A stretch of DNA of 19,262 nucleotides from an uncultured Roseburia sp. GTDB taxonomy: Bacteria; Bacillota; Clostridia; Lachnospirales; Lachnospiraceae. Where the stretch lies: NCBI GenBank assembly GCA_900550935.1, contig URUD01000048.1, positions 1 to 19,262 on the forward strand, in the 5' to 3' direction. The notes under the pieces were generated by a model. It ran no database searches. It was not told the DNA's origin and saw only the letters and a program-made list of their open reading frames with translations. Positions 13,648-19,262 of this stretch are shown one piece after another; within the stretch, counting starts at the first letter, position 1; each line of letters starts with the position of its first letter. Position numbers and translations under genes: made by a program.

Positions 13648-14817
13648 ATGAAATATGATTTTGATACAGTGATTGACCGCAATCATACCAACTGTTTGAA
13701 ATATGACTTTAAAACAGAGCGTGGCATGGAAGAAGATGTCCTGCCGCTTTGGGTGGCAGATATGGATTTTCAGACCCTGCCGGAGATCAGAAGCTGTTTG
13801 CAGGAAGTCGTTTCCCATGGGATCTTTGGTTACAGTGATGGAAAAGAGGATTATTTTGCCGCTGTGCAGGGCTGGTATGCAAGGCACTTCGGATGGGAGA
13901 TCAAAAAGGAATGGCTGATCAAGACGCCTGGGGTCGTATATGCGATCGCGGCGGCAGTGGCGGCCTATACCAATGAGGGAGATGCGGTGCTGATCCAACA
14001 GCCGGTATATTATCCGTTCGGACAGATGATCCGGGAAAATAAACGGAAACTGGTCAACAATCCGTTGCAGCAGAGAGATGGACATTATGAGATCGACTTT
14101 GCGGATTTTGAGCAGAAGATCGTGGAACATCATGTGAAACTGTTTTTATTATGCAGTCCGCACAACCCAGTGGGCAGAGTGTTTGGAGAGTGGGAGCTAA
14201 AGAAACTTGGTGATATCTGCATCAGACATCATGTGATCGTATTAAGTGATGAGATCCACAGCGATTTTACCTACCCGGGACATACGCATCATGTTTTCGC
14301 ATCGTTGGGAGAAGTATATGCAAATCAGTGTGTCATCTGTACTGCACCGAGTAAGACATTTAATCTTGCAGGATTGCAGATCTCAAATATCCTGATCCCA
14401 AATGAGAAACTGCGTCATGCGTTTGAGTCGGCAGTGACGAGGACTGGTTACAGTCAGGTCGGTATCATGGGACTGGTAGCAACACAGGCGGCTTATGAGT
14501 ACGGCGATGAATGGGTGGCAGAGTTAAAAGCGTATCTGTATGAAAACCTGAATTTTGTCCGGAAATATTTAAAAGAAAACCTTCCACAGATTCGGCTGAT
14601 CGAGCCGGAGGGAACGTACCTGTTATGGCTTGATTTTTGTGGACTTGGACTGACAGAAAAAGAACTGGAAGAGCTGGTTGTAAAGAAAGCAAAACTCTGG
14701 CTGGACCGTGGTGCGGTGTTTGGAGCGGAGGGAAGAGGATTTGAGCGGATTAATATTGCCTGCCCTCGCAGTACGCTAAAGCAGGCATTGGATCAGTTGA
14801 AAAATGCTATTTCATAA
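13648..14817 (+). CDS. patB: MalY/PatB-type PLP-dependent C-S beta-lyase
   Basis: A 389-residue fold-type I PLP enzyme of the MalY/PatB group. These cleave cystathionine or cysteine conjugates to a thiol or homocysteine, pyruvate and ammonia, and some members also regulate transcription. Features seen: the N-terminal LPLWVADMDFQTLPEI, typical of the group; FGYSDGKEDYFAAV; LCSPHNPVGRVF; LSDEIHSDFTYPGHTHHVFAS; and the PLP lysine Lys236 in APSKTFNLAGLQ. The C-terminal RINIACPRSTLKQALDQL contains the carboxylate-binding Arg. Length is normal. It is monocistronic from a strong promoter. Its last 11 bases overlap the end of the convergent exodeoxyribonuclease gene. The substrate is not fixed by sequence; cystathionine beta-lyase is the best guess. 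Confidence 0.9.
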   Translation: MKYDFDTVIDRNHTNCLKYDFKTERGMEEDVLPLWVADMDFQTLPEIRSCLQEVVSHGIFGYSDGKEDYFAAVQGWYARHFGWEIKKEWLIKTPGVVYAIAAAVAAYTNEGDAVLIQQPVYYPFGQMIRENKRKLVNNPLQQRDGHYEIDFADFEQKIVEHHVKLFLLCSPHNPVGRVFGEWELKKLGDICIRHHVIVLSDEIHSDFTYPGHTHHVFASLGEVYANQCVICTAPSKTFNLAGLQISNILIPNEKLRHAFESAVTRTGYSQVGIMGLVATQAAYEYGDEWVAELKAYLYENLNFVRKYLKENLPQIRLIEPEGTYLLWLDFCGLGLTEKELEELVVKKAKLWLDRGAVFGAEGRGFERINIACPRSTLKQALDQLKNAIS

Positions 14818-15559
14818 GAAGTTCTACCGGACAGTGGTCGGATCCGAAAATATCCGTGTGGATCTTGGCATCCAAAAGCTGCCCGTTTAAGCGTTCCGAG
14901 GTAATAAAATAGTCAATACGCCATCCGGCATTCTTTTCTCTCGCCTTGAAACGGTAAGACCACCAGGAATAGACCTGTTCTGTGTCCGGATAGAAATACC
15001 GGAACGTATCGGTAAAACCACTTGCTAAAAGAGTGGTCATCTTTTCCCGTTCTTCATCTGAAAATCCCGCATTTTTACGGTTGGTTTTCGGATTCTTCAG
15101 ATCGATCTCTTTGTGGGCAACATTCAGATCTCCACAGAGGATCACAGGTTTTTTTTCATCCAGCGATTTCAAATAGGATAAAAACGCATCTTCCCAGGTC
15201 ATGCGGTAAGGAAGCCTTGCCAGCTCGTTCTGGGAGTTCGGAGTGTAGCAGGTAACCAGGAAAAAGTTGTCATATTCTAAGGTGATGACACGTCCTTCTT
15301 TGTCGTGTTCCGGGATTCCGATGCCATAGCTTACCTGAAGCGGCTCTTCTTTGGCAAAAATGGCAGTGCCGGAGTAACCCTTCTTTTCGGCATAGTTCCA
15401 GAACTGGTGATAGCCGGGAAGGTCAAGTGAGATCTGACCTTCCTGTAATTTTGATTCCTGGATACAGAAGAAATCCGCATCCATCTCGTGAAAAACATCC
15501 ATAAATCCTTTCTGTATGCAGGCGCGCAGCCCGTTGACATTCCAGGAGATTAATTTCAT
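14807..15559 (-). CDS. xth: Exodeoxyribonuclease III / AP endonuclease
   Basis: A 250-residue member of the EEP (exonuclease-endonuclease-phosphatase) superfamily, ExoIII/ExoA type. It cuts DNA at abasic sites and removes 3' blocks in base excision repair. Catalytic landmarks are all present: MKLISWNVNGLRA (Asn7), IQESK (Glu35), VTCYTPNSQ (Tyr105), GDLNVAHKEIDLKNPK (Asp144, Asn146), WRIDYFIT (Asp216) and SDHCPVEL (Asp241, His242). The start at 15559 gives the canonical N-terminus; an in-frame ATG four codons earlier (15571) has AAAGG directly abutting it, too close for initiation. The 3' end overlaps the aminotransferase gene by 11 bases on the other strand, so no terminator lies between them. 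It is functionally complementary to the AlkD-like glycosylase in this window but not linked to it. Confidence 0.94.
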   Translation of the reverse strand: MKLISWNVNGLRACIQKGFMDVFHEMDADFFCIQESKLQEGQISLDLPGYHQFWNYAEKKGYSGTAIFAKEEPLQVSYGIGIPEHDKEGRVITLEYDNFFLVTCYTPNSQNELARLPYRMTWEDAFLSYLKSLDEKKPVILCGDLNVAHKEIDLKNPKTNRKNAGFSDEEREKMTTLLASGFTDTFRYFYPDTEQVYSWWSYRFKAREKNAGWRIDYFITSERLNGQLLDAKIHTDIFGSDHCPVELLMK

Positions 15560-15635
15560 AGAGAATACCATCCTTTCAAAAAGTTGTCAGTCTTATGATA
15601 AACCAAACCGGCAAAAATAAAAAGTGGATATTTGT

Positions 15636-15663
15636 TTGAAAAAAAACGGAGGTATGGTATGCT
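15636..15663 (+). promoter_or_regulatory. Probable promoter of the RACo-like gene
   Basis: TTGAAA (15636-15641), a 16-base spacer and TATGCT (15658-15663), 41 bases before the ATG. The -10 is moderate. The first gene has GGAG close to the ATG with a CCCCC spacer. Confidence 0.5.
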
Positions 15664-15704
15664 TAAAAAAGCGGACATTAAAGTAAGAAAGAAACGGAGC
15701 CCCC

Positions 15705-17333
15705 ATGAACATTACAGTTAAAACGCAGTCTGGCAGCGTAGCCGGACAGGTTATATTTGAGGAAAAAGAAAAGAAAACACTCCTGGAGTTACTGCGGGAA
15801 GATCAGATCTATCTGGATGCACCATGCAATGGCAATGGAAGTTGTGGCAAATGTCTGGTGCAGTATGAAAAAGGCAGTACGAAAGTGACAGCGGCAGAGC
15901 AGGAAACACTTTCGGCAGCGCAGCTGCAGCGGGGCTTCCGGCTTGCCTGTCAGTCCGTGCCACAGAAAGATGCAGTGGTTGTATTGCAAAGTTCAGAAGA
16001 GATGGCAGTGCAGACAAAGTTTATAGAGAAAGAAACGAAAACAGATCGTAAGGATAGCGCGGAGAAGCCGGTCAGACAAAATGGTATAGATAGTGGAGAA
16101 CGTCCGGTCAGACCGCAGAACGATAACCTTGGGATCGCAGTTGATATCGGAACCACCACACTTGCGGCGGCACTGGTGGATCAGACCACAAAAGAGACCA
16201 TCTGTTATGCCGTTTCCGTCAACCATCAGAGAAACTATGGGGCAGATGTCATCACAAGGATACAGGCGGCGTGTGAAGGAAAACAGGATGCGTTGCAGGC
16301 GGGCATCCGTGATGATCTGGAAGATTTGTTCCGACAGCTTTTAGAAAAAGGGCAAAAGAAAAAAGAGGACATAAAAGAGATCGTGATAGCTGGCAATACG
16401 ACCATGTGTCATCTGCTGTGCGGTTTTTCCTGTGAAGGACTGGGCAGTGCACCGTTTCATCCGGTAGATCTGTCATTGCAGCACTATACTTATCCGGAGC
16501 TGTTTGGCAGGGAAACATATCCTGCGACCGTTACGATCCTGCCTGGCATTTCTGCTTTTGTGGGGGCAGATATCGTGGCAGGACTTTACAGCAGCGGCAT
16601 GTGTGACCTGTGGAGACAGGAAGCAAACGATCCAAAGACCGTGTTGTTTTTAGACATTGGAACGAACGGAGAGATGGCGCTTCTGACCCCTGGGGGATTA
16701 TTCGTGACATCGGTGGCAGCAGGACCTGCTTTGGAAGGTGGAAAGATCCGCTGCGGCATGCCGGGCATCCCGGGGGCGATCGCAAAGGCATCACTTTTAG
16801 GCAGACAGCGGATGATCACGACGACCATTTCCGGTGCACCTGCGATCGGGATCTGTGGAACCGGGATCCTTGAGATCGTAAGTGAGTTGTGGAAATATAA
16901 AGTGATCGATGAAAACGGAACCCTGTCAGAGCAGTACCAGAAAGACGGATTTCCGGTGGCAAAGGGGATCGTTTTCACGCAGGAAGACATCAGGCAGGTG
17001 CAGATGGCAAAAGCAGCGATTCGTGCGGGAATGGAAGTATTACTGCAGACCGCAGGGATACCGGCAGAAAAGGTTGACAGGGTATTGGTTGCCGGAGGTT
17101 TTGGCACGGCATTAAATATTGAAAAGGCAGCCACGATCGGACTGTTCCCCAAAGAAGTGCAGAACAAGATCAAATTGCTCGGAAACAGTGCATTAGAGGG
17201 AGCCATCGACTGTATCAAAGATCCGCAGGCAGCAGAGGAAATGCAGCAGATCGCAGAGGAAACGGTGGAAAAAAATCTGGCAATGCAGGAAGATTTTCAG
17301 GAAAAATATATCCGATATATGCAGTTTGATTAA
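15705..17333 (+). CDS. RACo-like 2Fe-2S ferredoxin/ASKHA protein (DUF4445), corrinoid protein reductive activator family
   Basis: A 542-residue protein. Residues 1-90 are a plant-type 2Fe-2S ferredoxin domain with Cys41, Cys47, Cys50 (CNGNGSCGKC) and Cys82 (CX5CX2C-X31-C). A charged linker (about 97-137) leads to an ASKHA ATPase domain. Its phosphate loops are IAVDIGTTTLAAALV (Asp147) and FLDIGTNGEMALL (Asp317), and its adenosine motif is VLVAGGFGTALNIEKAA. Characterised relatives (RACo, RamA-like activators) use ATP to return inactive Co(II) corrinoid proteins to Co(I) for methyl transfer. No corrinoid protein, methyltransferase or cobalamin gene is adjacent, so the partner must be elsewhere or the role differs. 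A sensor kinase follows 23 bases later, probably in the same transcript. Confidence 0.85.
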   Translation: MNITVKTQSGSVAGQVIFEEKEKKTLLELLREDQIYLDAPCNGNGSCGKCLVQYEKGSTKVTAAEQETLSAAQLQRGFRLACQSVPQKDAVVVLQSSEEMAVQTKFIEKETKTDRKDSAEKPVRQNGIDSGERPVRPQNDNLGIAVDIGTTTLAAALVDQTTKETICYAVSVNHQRNYGADVITRIQAACEGKQDALQAGIRDDLEDLFRQLLEKGQKKKEDIKEIVIAGNTTMCHLLCGFSCEGLGSAPFHPVDLSLQHYTYPELFGRETYPATVTILPGISAFVGADIVAGLYSSGMCDLWRQEANDPKTVLFLDIGTNGEMALLTPGGLFVTSVAAGPALEGGKIRCGMPGIPGAIAKASLLGRQRMITTTISGAPAIGICGTGILEIVSELWKYKVIDENGTLSEQYQKDGFPVAKGIVFTQEDIRQVQMAKAAIRAGMEVLLQTAGIPAEKVDRVLVAGGFGTALNIEKAATIGLFPKEVQNKIKLLGNSALEGAIDCIKDPQAAEEMQQIAEETVEKNLAMQEDFQEKYIRYMQFD

Positions 17334-17356
17334 AACTGCGGGAGTGAGGAGTCAGT

Positions 17357-19150
17357 ATGGAAGAGAAACACAAAGAGGGAAAATTGCGCCAGCTTGCACA
17401 CAGACTGCTGGGCATCAAACTGGGCTATCGAATGTTCTTTATCTACATCATAGGCGGCTTCCTGCCTCTGATCTTAATTGGCGTCTATCTGATCCACGGA
17501 ACGAACCGTCTTTTGGTTGAGCAGGCGGAAAATGAGGAGATACAGGAGCTGGATACGGTTGCAACTCAGATATCAGAATTGGAGGGAACTTTGACGACGG
17601 TGTCAAAGTATTTTTATTTTGACAGCCAGCTTGAAGAGATTGCAAAAAAGCAGTATACCGATTATCAGGACATGATAAATGACTATAAGAATTACACGAA
17701 TTTTCTGGTTTACAGGCAGTATTATAACAAGCTGATCTCTAATATCAGTGTCTATATGGAAAATGATACGATCAAGGGTAATCTCAACTTTGTGCAGGTA
17801 GATGATGAGATCCGAAGCGAAGACTGGTATGAACGGGTAAGCGAGGAGAAGAGCGGTATCGTATGGGCGTATCTGCCACACAAAATAGACGGATACGACC
17901 ATACACTTGCCTTATGCCGGATGATAAAGACCAAGAAGAGCGAGAATGTGGGAGCTCTGGTCATTTACATACGGCCGGAGCGGTTCGAAGAATATATCAG
18001 AGACCGTGCCGGAGACACCTTTTTAGTGCTAAATGGCGGGCAGCTCATCAGCAGTAAACGCGATAACTTGAACTTTAAGAAGATCAAGGAAGAGATGCCG
18101 GATAAAACGGAAGAGAAATGGCAGAAGCAGATCACAATCGATGGAGAAGAGTACATTATGACCTGTGAGACCATCCAGCAGAAAAACAGTACGGATTATC
18201 TTCAGGTAGTGGGTGTGCGTGCCTACCGTGATATTTTAAAAAATGCAAATAAACAGAGCAGGAAGAGTATTATACTCTCCGGTATTTCCGTGTTGTTTGC
18301 TGTGACGATGATCATGCTCTTTTCCTGGTCATTTTCCAGACGGGTCGAGCATTTCAGGGAGCAGATGCAAAAGGCGGCATCCGGAAGTTTTGCACTGGAA
18401 AAGAAACTGGAAGGAAATGATGAGATCAGCCAGCTTTATGATTATCTGAATACGATGATCCACGATATCCAGAAGCTGTTGTCGGAAGTGTATCGGGAGA
18501 AACTGCATGCCGAACAGTTAAAGACGAGTCAGAAGGATGCCGAGTTAAAGATGCTGACCAGCCAGATCAACCCGCATTTCCTCTACAATACATTAGAGAC
18601 CATCCGCATGAAAGCAAGGGTCAACAAACAGTATGAGATTGAAGAGCTTGTTAAGATGCTCGGCAAGATCCTGCGGAGCAGTATTCAGGCGGGAGAGAAA
18701 GAGGTTGAAGTAAAATCTGAAGTGGAACTGGTAGAATATTACCTGAAAATTCAGCAGTACCGGTTTGGAGATCGTATCTCGTATTCGATCGCAGTAGAGT
18801 ATGGACTGGAAAACAAACGGATCTTGCCATTGATCCTGCAGCCGATCGTCGAAAATTCGATTATCCATGGCCTCGAGGGAAAAGAAGAAAATGGCCTGAT
18901 CGCCATTGCGGTAAGAAAAGAGAGTGAGATTATGGTAATTTCAGTTACCGATAATGGGAGCGGGATCGAAGAAGAAAAACTTGAAACGATACAGAAAGAA
19001 TTGAAAAGCCGCCGGTTTAAGGGGGAGCATATCGGGATCGGAAATGTAAACCAGAGAGTCAAGCTAAAGTATGGAGATGAGTACGGAGTAACGATAAAAA
19101 GTGAGGTCGGAGTGGAAACGGTTGTAGAGATCAGGCTTCCATTAAACTAA
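17357..19150 (+). CDS. YesM-family sensor histidine kinase
   Basis: A 597-residue membrane sensor kinase. TM1 is at about residues 25-47 and TM2 at about 303-327; between them lies an extracytoplasmic sensor region of about 250 residues, probably Cache/PAS-like. A HAMP segment (about 328-378) and coiled-coil follow. The His_kinase domain has the YesM signature SQINPHFLYNTLETIRMKAR with phospho-acceptor His407. The ATPase domain has QPIVENSIIHG (Asn500), TDNGSGIEEE (Asp532) and HIGIGNVNQRV. All catalytic boxes are intact. Such kinases usually pair with an AraC-type (YesN) response regulator and sense sugars or their binding proteins. No regulator is adjacent: upstream is the RACo-like gene, and a terminator follows directly. 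GAGGAG lies 5 bases before the ATG. The ligand is unknown. Confidence 0.93.
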   Translation: MEEKHKEGKLRQLAHRLLGIKLGYRMFFIYIIGGFLPLILIGVYLIHGTNRLLVEQAENEEIQELDTVATQISELEGTLTTVSKYFYFDSQLEEIAKKQYTDYQDMINDYKNYTNFLVYRQYYNKLISNISVYMENDTIKGNLNFVQVDDEIRSEDWYERVSEEKSGIVWAYLPHKIDGYDHTLALCRMIKTKKSENVGALVIYIRPERFEEYIRDRAGDTFLVLNGGQLISSKRDNLNFKKIKEEMPDKTEEKWQKQITIDGEEYIMTCETIQQKNSTDYLQVVGVRAYRDILKNANKQSRKSIILSGISVLFAVTMIMLFSWSFSRRVEHFREQMQKAASGSFALEKKLEGNDEISQLYDYLNTMIHDIQKLLSEVYREKLHAEQLKTSQKDAELKMLTSQINPHFLYNTLETIRMKARVNKQYEIEELVKMLGKILRSSIQAGEKEVEVKSEVELVEYYLKIQQYRFGDRISYSIAVEYGLENKRILPLILQPIVENSIIHGLEGKEENGLIAIAVRKESEIMVISVTDNGSGIEEEKLETIQKELKSRRFKGEHIGIGNVNQRVKLKYGDEYGVTIKSEVGVETVVEIRLPLN

Positions 19151-19154
19151 AAAG

Positions 19155-19193
19155 GCCCGGAGCAGGGAAATGGGAAACTGCTCCGGGCTTTTT
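19155..19193 (+). terminator. Strong intrinsic terminator after the sensor kinase gene
   Basis: GCCCGGAGCAG (19155-19165) pairs perfectly with CTGCTCCGGGC (19178-19188) across a 12-base loop, followed by TTTTT (19189-19193). It begins 5 bases after the stop codon, closing the operon. Confidence 0.93.
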
Positions 19194-19262
19194 GCCGTAA
19201 AAATAAGACATTAAAAAAGTGATGTAAAAAAAGTAAGGTAAAATAAATGAAATTAGTGCGGT

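Noticed and set aside
13546..14133. Minus-strand ORF of 195 residues
   Set aside because: It is antisense to the well-conserved 5' half of the MalY/PatB gene and covers its promoter.
16586..17218. Minus-strand ORF of 210 residues
   Set aside because: It lies wholly inside the well-supported RACo-like gene and its translation shows no recognisable family; it is a frame shadow.
19239..19262. Promoter -10 (TAAAAT) and a start codon at 19247 (Met-Lys-Leu-Val-Arg) at the window edge
   Set aside because: No matching -35 at a proper distance and only five codons are visible, so a gene start cannot be supported.

Overview
The window looks like chromosomal DNA from an anaerobic Gram-positive gut Firmicute, most likely a Lachnospiraceae member of the Roseburia/Agathobacter/Eubacterium type. 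This is an inference. It rests on strong AGGAGG-type ribosome binding sites, consensus sigma-A promoters, the oxygen-sensitive ThiH route to thiazole, a MinCDE system in a Gram-positive style genome, a RACo-like 2Fe-2S/ASKHA protein and a YesM-type histidine kinase. No rRNA, tRNA or CRISPR array was seen.

Region 1 (1-3.9 kb) is accessory DNA. An AT-rich pair at 60-981 encodes a short protein with a clan-CD-like His-Gly ... Ser-Cys pattern, probably a toxin domain, and a zinc-ribbon protein that may be its immunity partner. A pre-toxin fragment of a polymorphic toxin follows (1024-1308). It is cut by an IS21-family element (about 1306-3656). That element is dead twice over: istA has an in-frame amber codon and istB has lost its Walker A segment. 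A 15-bp perfect inverted repeat closes the region.

Region 2 (3.9-7.3 kb) holds a MATE efflux pump (-), an AlkD-like DNA glycosylase (+) from an overlapping divergent promoter, and a glycerate kinase (-) with a palindrome at its promoter.

Region 3 (7.45-10.4 kb) is a thiazole-branch thiamine operon. It has a clear promoter, a leader with an intrinsic terminator and a small competing hairpin, a ThiS-ThiG fusion, ThiH, and a protein that reads as the thiazole tautomerase TenI rather than ThiE. No ThiF, ThiC, ThiD or ThiE is present here.

Region 4 (10.47-12.36 kb) is a compact minC-minD-minE operon with its own promoter and terminator, giving oscillating division-site selection.

Region 5 (12.4-15.6 kb) has an acyltransferase-3 pseudogene (-) with one frameshift and one nonsense codon but an intact promoter. 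A divergent MalY/PatB aminotransferase-like C-S lyase (+) follows, and it overlaps exodeoxyribonuclease III (-) tail to tail.

Region 6 (15.6-19.2 kb) is a likely two-gene operon: a RACo-like 2Fe-2S/ASKHA activator, then a YesM-family sensor kinase without an adjacent response regulator, ended by a strong terminator. Nothing convincing was seen in the last 60 bases.
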